Source of the DNA: Micromonospora gifhornensis
GTDB lineage: Bacteria > Actinomycetota > Actinomycetes > Mycobacteriales > Micromonosporaceae
NCBI RefSeq assembly: GCF_016863515.1
Contig: NZ_BOPA01000016.1
Location: 62,001 to 126,000 of the forward strand
DNA: 64,000 nt
Direction of reading: 5' to 3'
The stretch's first letter is position 1, and each line of letters starts with the position of its first letter. The notes under the pieces were generated by a model. It was not told where the DNA came from, ran no database searches, and saw nothing but the letters and a program-made list of their open reading frames with translations. Below, one piece after another: positions 51,542 through 60,160 of this stretch. The position numbers and the translations under genes were made by a program.

Positions 51542-52240
51542 TCACACACCGACCGGCTCGGACGACTCGACCAGCCGACCGTCGCGCAGCACCAGCACCC
51601 GGTCGGCCAACTCCATCAACGTCGGATCGTGCGTGGCCACCAGCGCGGTCATCCCACGGGCGTGCACCAACGCCCGCAACAGGTCCATCACCGCCCGACC
51701 GGTCTCCGAATCCAGCTGACCGGTCGGCTCGTCGGCGATCAGCAATGCCGGGTCGTTGGCCAGTGCCCGGGCGATCGCCACCCGCTGCTGCTGCCCACCG
51801 GACATCTCGTACGGCCGCTGCGCCGCGTGACCACCCAACCCGACCAGCTCCAGCAGCACCGACACCCGTTCCTCGCGCTGCGCCGCCGGCACCTTCGCCA
51901 ACCGCATCGGCACCCCGACGTTCTCCGCCGCCGACAGGATCGGGATCAACCCGAACGACTGGAACACGAACCCGATGTCGTCGCGCCGCAGCCGCAGCAG
52001 GTCCCGCTCGCCGGCCGCGGTCACCTCGTGACCGGCCACCCACACCCGTCCCGCGGTGGGCCGGTCCAGACCACCGATCAGGTTCAACAGGGTGGTCTTG
52101 CCCGCACCCGAACGGCCCCGCACCGCCACCAGTTCACCGCGTCCGGCGCGCAGCGACACGTCCCGCAGCGCGTGCACCACCCGGTCGCCGCTGCCGTAGT
52201 CGCGGCACAGGCCCTGCACCCGGACCAGATCCTCGCTCAC
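51542..52240 (-). CDS. ABC transporter ATP-binding protein
   Basis: The protein (232 aa) is a full ABC ATPase: Walker A GRSGAGKTTLL, signature MSGGQQQRVAIARALA, Walker B LLIADEPTGQLD and the His switch VATHDPTLM. It belongs to the MacB/LolD-like subfamily that pairs with FtsX-type permeases. The GTG start overlaps the stop of the upstream ATPase gene. It is the last gene of the operon. Confidence 0.9.
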   Translation of the reverse strand: MSEDLVRVQGLCRDYGSGDRVVHALRDVSLRAGRGELVAVRGRSGAGKTTLLNLIGGLDRPTAGRVWVAGHEVTAAGERDLLRLRRDDIGFVFQSFGLIPILSAAENVGVPMRLAKVPAAQREERVSVLLELVGLGGHAAQRPYEMSGGQQQRVAIARALANDPALLIADEPTGQLDSETGRAVMDLLRALVHARGMTALVATHDPTLMELADRVLVLRDGRLVESSEPVGV

Positions 52241-53205
52241 ACCGTCTTCCTCTCCTCGCCGGAGCGGACCTGCACGTGATCCGGCTCCAGGGTCAGCTTC
52301 ACCCGGTCCCGCAACGCCAACGCGTCGACGAAACCGGCGGGCAACTGCATCCGACCGGCCCGGTCGAGCACCGCGTACTCCTCGGTGACCAGTTCCTCGA
52401 CGCCGTCGGCGCCGACGCGCGCGGTGCGGTGCACCTCGGAGGCGGTCCGGCCGTCGCGGATCGCGATGGTGCGCCGCACCTGCGAGGCCACCTGCGGATC
52501 ATGGGTGACCACCACGACGGTGACCCCCAGCTCCGCGTTGATGGCCCGCAACGCGCCGAACACCTCGGCGGCGGTGGCCTCGTCCAGCTCACCCGTCGGC
52601 TCGTCGGCGAAGAGCACCTCCGGGTCGTTGGCCACCGCCACCGCGACCGCGCACCGCTGCTGCTCGCCGCCGCTCATCTGCCCCGGCCGGCGATCCGCGC
52701 AGTAGCCGACCCCGACCATCTCCAGCAGCTCCGTCGCCCGCCGCCGACCGGCCCGGCCGCCCCGGCCGGCCAGCCGCATCGGCAACTCGACGTTCTCCCG
52801 GGCGGTCAGATAGGGCAGCAGGTTGCGCCCGGTCTGCTGCCACACGAACCCGACCGTGTGCCGCCGGTACCGCAACCGCTTCCGCGCCGACATCGTCAAC
52901 AGGTCGTAGCCGGCCACCCGGGCGATCCCCGCGGTCGGGGTGTCCAACCCGGACAGGATGTTGAGCACCGTCGACTTGCCCGAACCCGATGCCCCCACGA
53001 TGGCCACCAGCTCACCCCGGTCGACCACCAGGTCCAGGCCCTGCAGGGCGACGACCTCCACCCCCTCGCTGGTGAAGATGCGCACCAGCCCGTCGCAGAC
53101 GATGTGCCCACGCAACCGGTCCGCGCCGCCGGCCCGGGCGGCGGCCCGTTCCGCCGCGCGCCGTTGCAGCGTCGCGAGGTCCGGCGCGTCCTTGACCACG
53201 GTCAT
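52237..53205 (-). CDS. ABC ATPase with C-terminal AbrB-like tail
   Basis: The protein (322 aa) has Walker A GASGSGKSTVL, signature MSGGEQQRCAVAVAVA, Walker B VLFADEPTGELD and the switch VTHDPQ, in the MacB-like class. Residues of about 275-315 (YAVLDRAGRMQLPAGFVDAL then RDRVKLTLEPDHV) have the beta-hairpin pattern of a SpoVT/AbrB swapped-hairpin domain, an unusual addition to an ATPase. The ATG at 53205 overlaps the permease stop (ATGA). Confidence 0.88.
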   Translation of the reverse strand: MTVVKDAPDLATLQRRAAERAAARAGGADRLRGHIVCDGLVRIFTSEGVEVVALQGLDLVVDRGELVAIVGASGSGKSTVLNILSGLDTPTAGIARVAGYDLLTMSARKRLRYRRHTVGFVWQQTGRNLLPYLTARENVELPMRLAGRGGRAGRRRATELLEMVGVGYCADRRPGQMSGGEQQRCAVAVAVANDPEVLFADEPTGELDEATAAEVFGALRAINAELGVTVVVVTHDPQVASQVRRTIAIRDGRTASEVHRTARVGADGVEELVTEEYAVLDRAGRMQLPAGFVDALALRDRVKLTLEPDHVQVRSGEERKTV

Positions 53206-55913
53206 GCGTTCCCCTCTCCGAGACGCAGCGCCTCACCGAGACGCATCCGTCGGTTCACCAGGTTCTCCACCAACAGGCCGGCCAGCAGCCCGAGCAACAC
53301 CAGCGCCAGCACCCCGCCCACGACCAACGGGTCCAGGTGATCGCGCATCGGCACACCGGGCGCGAACTGTGACAACCCGAGAGTCGAGCCGAGCAGCCGG
53401 GGCAGGGCGACCCCCACCGCCGCACCGGTCACCGCCGCGACCACCACCAGCGGCACCAGCTCGTACACCAGCAGCCGGCGGCCGTGCGCGGCGGACAGGC
53501 CCATCGTGCGCAGCCGCGACAGCATCCGGCCCCGGCCGGCCGCGTCGGCCACCACCGCGAACCCGACAGCGAGCACGGCGAGTGCCGCGCCGCCGGCCGC
53601 ACCCGCGGCGAAAGCCAAGGTCAACACCTCGTTGGCCCCGGTACGCTCCAACCCCTCCCGGTACGCCTGCCGGGTCTCCAACGTCGCCGGCATCTGCGTC
53701 CGGGTCACCTCCCTGCCGAGCACCTCGGACTGCCGGCGACGCTGCGTGGCGTCGGCCACCTCCAGCAGCTTCGCCTCGTCGACACCGTCGCCGGCGATCA
53801 GATACCGGTTCGGAATGATCGGGGTGAACTCGTACTCCGGCAGCGCCTGCCACGGCAGCACCACGAACCGGTCGACCCCCAACCCCACACCGGGGAAGCT
53901 GTCGGCGACCGCGGCGACGCGGAACTCGTACCACCGGCTCTGCACATCGGCCACCGCGGTGGTGTCGCCGAGTTCCGCCGCCAACGTCGGCGACACCACC
54001 GCGGGTACCGGCCCGTCACCGCGGGCCGCGGACCGCAACGCGGCGGGCACCTGCACGTCGACTCCGCTGCGGGCCACCACCTCGGCGAAGGCCGGGGCGT
54101 CCACCACCAGCACCCGCGCCTGCCCGAGCGCCCTCGCCTGCGGCCCGGCCTCGGACAGCAGCCGCCGGCTGGACTCCACCGACGCACGGGCCACCGCCTG
54201 CACCCCGGGCACCCGGTTCAGCTCGTCCGCCGCGTCCGGGGAGAAGGCCCACCCGGTCAGCCAGGCGTCGGCCGGCACCGTAAGCGTCGCGGCCCGATCC
54301 CGGGCGGCGGCCACAGTGGTCGTGACGACCCCACCGAACACGCCGGTGCTGACCGCGACGATCAACACCGCCAACGGCCCCAACGCCACCGGCGCGCCCC
54401 GACCGGCCCGCGCCACACCGAGGAACAACGGCGCGCCCCGGGTCCGGCCGGTCAGCCGGCCGACCAGTCGCAGCGGCCACGGCAGCAGCCGGATCGCCAC
54501 AAGCGCGGCGGCGACCGCGACCAGCACCGGCACCGAGCTGAGGTACGCGTCGACACCGCCGGCCGGGTCGAGGCCACGGCGACGCAGCAGCACCACACCC
54601 AGACCGGCGAGCACCAGCACGCCGGCCTCCAGCACCAACCGGCGTACGGACGGGCGCTGCCGGACCAGGTCGACCCGCCCGGCGGTCAGCGCGGCCCGCC
54701 GCTGCGACAGCATGGCCAGCACCGGCACCACGGCGGTGGTGAGCACCGCCAGCAGCACCACCCCCCACGGCGTCCCCTCCGATCGGCCCGGCACCCGGGT
54801 GGCGATCAGCCACCCGAGCAGCACCGCGACCGGTTGCACCGGCACCGCCTCGACGAGCGCTCGCCGTCCGATCGCAGCCAGCGAGGCGCCTCGGGCGCGC
54901 AGCAACGCCAACTCGTCGCGACGGCGTTGCACGGTCAGGCGTGCGGCCAACAGGATCAGCCCGAGCAGGCTGGCGACCAGGCCGGTCTGCGCGATGGCCA
55001 GCAGGGCCTGCACCGCCCGCAACTGGTCGCCGAACCGGACCAGCGCGACGTCCAGCGACGTGTGCACCGTCGAGCGGGGCAGCCATTCGGTGCGCCGGGT
55101 GTCGCCGATGGCCGTGACCACCGTCTCCAGCGTGGCGGTGTCCAGTCGCCGCTCGTCGAGGCGGTACCGCCACTGGTAGCTGACCGGCACACCGCTGCCG
55201 GCGACCACGGTGTCGATCCCGGCCCAGTCGGTGACCGCCATGGCGAGGTAGGGCTCACCGTCGGCGACCGGCACGATCGGGTTCAGGCCCAACGTCAGGT
55301 CGTCCCAGATCGGATCGCCGGCATCGCGCGGGTTGAACACGCCGACGACCTGCGCCGACGCCTGATTCGCCGCACTGGCGCCGGTGAAGCGCAGCCGGCT
55401 GCCGGGACGCAGCGACAGGATCTCGGCCACCGCCGTGGACACCGCCACCTCAGCCGACCCGCCGGTCTTGGTGTCCGGCCAGCGACCGGCGGTGAGCACC
55501 GCCGAATCCTGCAGGCCGGTCTGTGCACGCAGGCCGATCTTCTTGGTCGCCCCGCCGTCCATCGGCGGATCGTCACCGGTGGCGGACAGGTTCTGCTCGT
55601 CCAGCACGGCGGCGTACCACCGGCGATCCACAAGCGCGGGCAGCGGCTGCGGCAACGCCGCGGCGAACCGCTCCAGGCTGGCCTCACCCGCCGCAGCCGG
55701 CTTCGCCTCGTCGGAACGCTGCTGGTCGGGGCGCTGCTCGACGGCGAGCGCCACGTCACGGACCAGGTGCGGCAGCCGGGCCACATCGGCGTGCAGACTA
55801 CGGTCGGCGTACTCGTTGGCCAAGCGGGGCATCGCGGTCAGCAGCACCGCCGCCACCAACCCCAGCACCGCCAACAGCCCCACCTGGGCGCCGTACGCCC
55901 CGATCCGCCTCAC
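53202..55913 (-). CDS. FtsX-like permease (903 aa)
   Basis: A large membrane protein with an N-terminal anchor (VGLLAVLGLVAAVLLTAM), a first periplasmic domain (about residues 40-300), a central block of helices around residues 300-520, a second external domain and a final block of three helices (LTLAFAAGAAGGAALAVLAV and LVVVAAVTGAAVGVALPRLL). This is the doubled FtsX/MacB-like layout. I start at the GTG 55913 because the TGA of the 34-codon ORF overlaps it as GTGA; GTG 55916 would add one residue. The substrate is unknown; lipids or hydrophobic peptides are usual for this class. Confidence 0.85.
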   Translation of the reverse strand: MRRIGAYGAQVGLLAVLGLVAAVLLTAMPRLANEYADRSLHADVARLPHLVRDVALAVEQRPDQQRSDEAKPAAAGEASLERFAAALPQPLPALVDRRWYAAVLDEQNLSATGDDPPMDGGATKKIGLRAQTGLQDSAVLTAGRWPDTKTGGSAEVAVSTAVAEILSLRPGSRLRFTGASAANQASAQVVGVFNPRDAGDPIWDDLTLGLNPIVPVADGEPYLAMAVTDWAGIDTVVAGSGVPVSYQWRYRLDERRLDTATLETVVTAIGDTRRTEWLPRSTVHTSLDVALVRFGDQLRAVQALLAIAQTGLVASLLGLILLAARLTVQRRRDELALLRARGASLAAIGRRALVEAVPVQPVAVLLGWLIATRVPGRSEGTPWGVVLLAVLTTAVVPVLAMLSQRRAALTAGRVDLVRQRPSVRRLVLEAGVLVLAGLGVVLLRRRGLDPAGGVDAYLSSVPVLVAVAAALVAIRLLPWPLRLVGRLTGRTRGAPLFLGVARAGRGAPVALGPLAVLIVAVSTGVFGGVVTTTVAAARDRAATLTVPADAWLTGWAFSPDAADELNRVPGVQAVARASVESSRRLLSEAGPQARALGQARVLVVDAPAFAEVVARSGVDVQVPAALRSAARGDGPVPAVVSPTLAAELGDTTAVADVQSRWYEFRVAAVADSFPGVGLGVDRFVVLPWQALPEYEFTPIIPNRYLIAGDGVDEAKLLEVADATQRRRQSEVLGREVTRTQMPATLETRQAYREGLERTGANEVLTLAFAAGAAGGAALAVLAVGFAVVADAAGRGRMLSRLRTMGLSAAHGRRLLVYELVPLVVVAAVTGAAVGVALPRLLGSTLGLSQFAPGVPMRDHLDPLVVGGVLALVLLGLLAGLLVENLVNRRMRLGEALRLGEGNA

Positions 55914-56014
55914 CACTTGTCGTGCCTTTCGTTCGCGGCTGCGGGGCTCGCAAGCTCACTCCTCGCGCTCACGGTGCCGTGCCTTTCGTTCGCGACTGCG
56001 GGGCTGATGCTCAT
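55910..56014 (-). CDS. 34-aa coupling ORF between two permease genes
   Basis: A short ORF begins with ATG at 56014 overlapping the stop of the first permease (ATGA) and ends in TGA overlapping the GTG of the second (GTGA). It reads MSISPAVANERHG at the start and has an internal repeat (SPAVANERH and SPAAANERH). No function can be assigned to the peptide; its clear role is to carry ribosomes across the junction. Confidence 0.55.
   Translation of the reverse strand: MSISPAVANERHGTVSARSELASPAAANERHDKW
55921..56005. repeat. 57-bp-period direct repeat in the permease junction
   Basis: CGTGCCTTTCGTTCGC begins a 28-base unit at 55921-55948 that recurs at 55978-56005 with one base different. The 57-bp offset is the same as at the kamD-kamE junction. 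On the coding strand it supplies a GTGAGC start-like sequence and the GGCAC end seen there too. Confidence 0.8.
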
Positions 56015-59000
56015 CGGTCCTCCCCGATGCGCAGTTGGGTGGCGGTCAGGCGGTTCCGCATGGTCACCGAGACCGCGGCGCTGAAGGTCAGCGCCAACAG
56101 CAGCAGGCCCGCGCCGGTGGCGACCACCGGTGGCCAGTCGACGCTCAACAACGGCGGCGGATGAGGTCGTTCGGCGGACGGGGTGAGGATGACCAGGGGT
56201 GCCATCGTCGCGGCGACCCCGACCCCCACCGCCAGGCCGACCAGCACACCCACCCCGGCCAGGAACGCCTGCTCGGCCAGCAGCGACCGGGCGACCAGGC
56301 GATGTCCGGCGCCGAGGGTGTGCAGCACGGCCAACTCGGTGGCCCGTCGACGGGCGGTGGCGCTGACGTCCACCGCCACCCCGACGGCGGCCAGCAGCAC
56401 CGCGGCGAGGGCGGCGGCGAACAGCGCACCTCGGGCACCCACCCCGAACGGGTCACGGGCCAGGTCGTCGGCGACCTTCTCCCGGTTCAGCACGGTCAGG
56501 CCGTCGAGGGCGGCGGCCGCGTTCGCCGCCTGTTCCGCCTGACCGGGCCGGGTGGCCAGCCACCACTCCTCCGGCGGGCGGACGATGCCGTAGTCGTGGA
56601 AGAGTCGGGTGGCCAGCGACGGCAGGTCGACCAGCAGCGCGGCGTCGTCGGTGTCGCCGGGCACCGCGACCATCGTGTCGACCATGGTCAGGTCGACGTC
56701 GGCGCCGCCGAGGAACAACTGGGTCTGCGTGCCGACGTCGCGCCGCAGTGCGGCGAGCGCCTGCGGTGTGGCCACCGCCGGCACCAGACCGCCGGCCGCG
56801 GGTCGGGAGATGCCCAGCCGCAGCGTCTTGCTTCGCGCGTAGAGATCCGCCCCCTGGGCTCCCACGTAGCTGACCTTCAGGGTGCTCCCGGTGGCCCTCG
56901 GCGCGGCCACCGGACCGGACGGGTCGACCATCCGCCACGGCCCGTCGGCCGCCAGGTCGACCGGTTCCCCACGGGAGGCGTCCCGGCTGGCCCGCAGGTC
57001 GGACAGCTGCCAGTCGATGGTGATCCGGTCGCTGCCGGCCGTCTCGACGGTGAAGCCGACCAGTCGCCAGGGCGTGTCTGCGGCCGGCAGTTCGACGGAG
57101 AAGGGCAGCCGCTCGCCGTTGCCGGTGACGCCGAGCAGCAACCGCCGGTATCCGTTCCCCGGCCCGGCGAGCACCGCATGGTGGCGTACCGGGGTGACGA
57201 CACCGAACGGGTGATCGATCTTGGTCCGAAGTTGTCCGGTCAGCCGTCGGGTGCCCGCCGGAAGCGGGGTCTCCGGTGCCGTCACACGCCCGGCGGTGAG
57301 GCCGTCGAACAGCTTGTCGGCCGAGCCGTCGGCCAGGTCGGGACGGATCCGCACCACCTCGCCGGCGTTCTCGGCGTCCCAGGCCAGCACGGTGAGCGGT
57401 TGCAGGTCCGGCCCGACCCGCAGGCGGTCCCGCCAGCCGGCCAGGACCGCCGTCGTACCCGGCAGCTCGGCGAGCCGGTCGGCCCGGTCGTCGGGTGCCG
57501 ATCCGTCGGTCTCGGTCAGCCGCAGGTCGGCCCCGACCTGGTGGGCAGCCTGGTCGTCGAGGGACTGTCGGGACGTACTCGCCAGTGACCAGGCGAGGGT
57601 GCCGACCGCGACGGCGAGGGCGAGCAGCAGCACCGGACCGGCGTGCGGTCGCCGACCGGCCTGCCAGGTGCCGAGCATGGTGGCGGTCCACGGCCTGCGG
57701 TCCACCCAGCGTTCCGCGAGCCGGACCAGCGGGGGCAGCAGCCGCAGGGCGAGCACCGCCCCGGCCAGCACCCCGAGCGTGGGTGCGGCGGCCAGCAGCG
57801 GGTCGATGCCCAACTCGCCGCCCCGGCTGCGCGACAGCGGCGAGGAGTACCGGCTCAGCTGGTACCACGCCAGCAGGGCCAGACCGACAAGCAGCACGTC
57901 GAGTCCGGCCCGTTGCACCATGCCGCGGCGGCTCGGCCGGGAACGGCTGGCCAGGTCGGCGACGTAACTGCCGCCCCGGCGCAGGCTCGGCCCGATCATC
58001 GCCAGCGCACAACCGGCGGCTGCGGCCCCGGCGACCAGCCAGATCATCGCGTCCAGTGACGCGTCCGGGCGCAGCGACACCGCGGCGAGCCCGGGTATGT
58101 GCCCGGCCAGGCCGAGCAGTTCGGTGACGAGCAGCGGGGCCAGGACGGCGGCGGGCAGGACGACCAGGGTGGCCTCGCGGGCGGTCAGCCCGGCCAGTTG
58201 CCATCGGCTGGCGCCTCGGGCGCGCAGCAGCGCCGTCTCACCCCGGCGGTGCTCGGTGAGCAGGACCGCGACGAGCAGCAGCGCGTACCCGCCGAGGACC
58301 ACCACCAGCAGCATCGGAGTGACCAACGCGGACCGGCCGACGAGGGTGGCCTGCTGCAGCCGGGGCACCAGGCTGGCGAGGTCGCTGATGGCCACCGCGG
58401 AGTCCCCGAGGCCGGCCTGCGCCGTGGTGGTGGTGACGATCCGGGTGGCCACCTGCGCCAACCGGTCCAACTCGCTTGTGGTGCTGGTCGTGGACAGGTC
58501 AGGCTCGACCAGCCAGCCGGCGGAGGCGTTGGCCAGGAAATGGGTGACGAAGTCGTCGCGGTGCACGATCATCGGGCCGTAGGTGGCCGCCTGCGGCAGC
58601 GAACCGGTCGCCGTCTCCGGCGCGAGCCGCCAGTACGCGGCGTCGGGGTCCACCGGCGTGAACACCCCCACCACTGTCACCTCGGTGACCCGTTCGGCGA
58701 GTCCGTCGGTGATCGGGATGCGGTCACCGACCCCCACCCGCAGCGTCGCCGCCGCCGCGGCGGCCAACACGGTTTCCGGTCGCGCGGATCCGGCCTGCGG
58801 CCAGGCGCCCGCGGTGAGCCGGGCGTGTTCCGGCAGGTCGTCGAGGAACATCACCGAGGCGTAGATGCTGCCGGTACGGTCGGCGGTGGCGTCACCGGCA
58901 TCGCCGCGCAACTGCCGACCGGCCGCGTACCCGGCGGAGGTGACCCGGGCGGCCAACCCGTCCACGTCGACGCGTACCTGCTCGCGTAGGGCGGTGTCGC

Positions 59001-59220
59001 GTTCCCGCAGGGCGTCGGCGGTACGCCCGGCCGCCGACCGGATCAGCACCGACCGTTCCTGCGGGGTGGCCGCGGCGAGCACGTTACGGGTGCCCGAGTC
59101 GACCACGTCCCGGTTGTACGCGGCCAGCCCGGTGAGGGCGACGGTGGCCACCAGCGCCGCCCCGGCGGCGGCCAGCAGCAGCCCTTTCGTGCCTCGGGCA
59201 CGCCGCAACGCGAACCTCAT
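56011..59220 (-). CDS. FtsX-like permease (1069 aa)
   Basis: The first gene of the operon, a 1069-aa doubled FtsX-type permease. An N-terminal anchor (GLLLAAAGAALVATVALTGL) is followed by an external domain, a central helix block around residues 300-560 (LVVVLGGYALLLVAVLLTEH, VLAGAVLALRLLPPLVRL), a second external domain, and a last helix block (ALFAAALAAVLLAAVGVAVD). No ribosome site is obvious at the ATG. It probably pairs with the ATPases downstream, either as a partner of the 903-aa permease or in a second complex. Confidence 0.85.
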   Translation of the reverse strand: MRFALRRARGTKGLLLAAAGAALVATVALTGLAAYNRDVVDSGTRNVLAAATPQERSVLIRSAAGRTADALRERDTALREQVRVDVDGLAARVTSAGYAAGRQLRGDAGDATADRTGSIYASVMFLDDLPEHARLTAGAWPQAGSARPETVLAAAAAATLRVGVGDRIPITDGLAERVTEVTVVGVFTPVDPDAAYWRLAPETATGSLPQAATYGPMIVHRDDFVTHFLANASAGWLVEPDLSTTSTTSELDRLAQVATRIVTTTTAQAGLGDSAVAISDLASLVPRLQQATLVGRSALVTPMLLVVVLGGYALLLVAVLLTEHRRGETALLRARGASRWQLAGLTAREATLVVLPAAVLAPLLVTELLGLAGHIPGLAAVSLRPDASLDAMIWLVAGAAAAGCALAMIGPSLRRGGSYVADLASRSRPSRRGMVQRAGLDVLLVGLALLAWYQLSRYSSPLSRSRGGELGIDPLLAAAPTLGVLAGAVLALRLLPPLVRLAERWVDRRPWTATMLGTWQAGRRPHAGPVLLLALAVAVGTLAWSLASTSRQSLDDQAAHQVGADLRLTETDGSAPDDRADRLAELPGTTAVLAGWRDRLRVGPDLQPLTVLAWDAENAGEVVRIRPDLADGSADKLFDGLTAGRVTAPETPLPAGTRRLTGQLRTKIDHPFGVVTPVRHHAVLAGPGNGYRRLLLGVTGNGERLPFSVELPAADTPWRLVGFTVETAGSDRITIDWQLSDLRASRDASRGEPVDLAADGPWRMVDPSGPVAAPRATGSTLKVSYVGAQGADLYARSKTLRLGISRPAAGGLVPAVATPQALAALRRDVGTQTQLFLGGADVDLTMVDTMVAVPGDTDDAALLVDLPSLATRLFHDYGIVRPPEEWWLATRPGQAEQAANAAAALDGLTVLNREKVADDLARDPFGVGARGALFAAALAAVLLAAVGVAVDVSATARRRATELAVLHTLGAGHRLVARSLLAEQAFLAGVGVLVGLAVGVGVAATMAPLVILTPSAERPHPPPLLSVDWPPVVATGAGLLLLALTFSAAVSVTMRNRLTATQLRIGEDR

Positions 59221-59367
59221 TCGATCTGTACCCCCACCGGTTCGCGGGGCGCCGAGGGCCCCTGCTCACGTGTCGTCATGCACCAGAAGGGGCGGGACCC
59301 GGGGAAAGGTTCGCAGCAGTGATCGTTTTGTTATCCGCCGAAGGCGACAGGTGGCGGGGGACGGCTG

Positions 59368-60099
59368 TCAGGCGTCGACGGTGATGCGGGGACCCAGGTC
59401 GCCGTTGCGGTGGTGACGCCGGCAGAGCACCTGGTAGCGCACTTCGGCGGTGTCGACGGTGTCACCGATGACGACCTGCTCGCCTTCGCGGACCACCCGC
59501 CCGCCGGCGACCCGGGCGTTGAGCAGCCCTTCACGCCCGCACCAGCAGAGCACCTCGACCTGGATGCGAGCCACCGAGTCGGCCAGTTCGAACAGCCGCT
59601 GGGCGGCGGGGAACAGGCAGGACCGGAAGTCGGTGGCCAGACCGAAGGCGTACACGTCGACGTCGTAGCTGTCGACCAGTTCGGCCATCTGCTCCACGTG
59701 CTGCACCGAGTAGAAGCTGGCCTCGTCGCAGATCAGGTAGTCCACCCGTACCCCGTCGGCCCAGGCGTCGCGGACCAGGGCACGCAGGTCCACCTCGTCG
59801 GTGATCTCGATCGCCTCGTGGGCCAGCCCGATGCGGGTGGTGACCTGCGGACCCAGCGAACGGTCGATGCGGGTGGTGACCAGTCCGCGCCGGCCCTGCC
59901 GGGCGTGGTTGTAGTTCATCTGCAGCGCCATCGTCGACTTGCCGCAGTCCATCGGCCCCCAGTAGAACCGCAGCGCGGCGGCGTGCGCGGGCCGCCCGTC
60001 GACGCCACGGGCGGCGACACACCCGGCCGGGGTGTCGCTCGACCCGTCCAACGTGGGTCGGGACAAACAGGTCGGTACGGCGTCTGCGGGGCTCGTCAC
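59368..60099 (-). CDS. tdk: Thymidine kinase
   Basis: The protein (243 aa) has a P-loop (FYWGPMDCGKSTMALQMNYN), Walker-B-like LICDEASF, the flexible loop and a zinc site made by VLCWCGREG and VLCRRHHRNGD. This is the tetrameric type II thymidine kinase, about 50 residues longer than usual because of an N-terminal extension. The GTG at 60099 lies 8 bases after TAGGCT, suggesting a leaderless transcript; a later start near residue 43 would fit the family's length. Confidence 0.85.
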   Translation of the reverse strand: MTSPADAVPTCLSRPTLDGSSDTPAGCVAARGVDGRPAHAAALRFYWGPMDCGKSTMALQMNYNHARQGRRGLVTTRIDRSLGPQVTTRIGLAHEAIEITDEVDLRALVRDAWADGVRVDYLICDEASFYSVQHVEQMAELVDSYDVDVYAFGLATDFRSCLFPAAQRLFELADSVARIQVEVLCWCGREGLLNARVAGGRVVREGEQVVIGDTVDTAEVRYQVLCRRHHRNGDLGPRITVDA

Positions 60100-60107
60100 G
60101 GACGGGC

Positions 60108-60113
60108 AGCCTA
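60108..60113 (-). promoter_or_regulatory. -10 element of leaderless tdk
   Basis: TAGGCT on the minus strand ends 8 bases before the GTG at 60099. Confidence 0.45.
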
Positions 60114-60160
60114 GCCGATCGGCGGGGCCCGGCCGATCACGGCCGGGCCCGCGATGTGCC

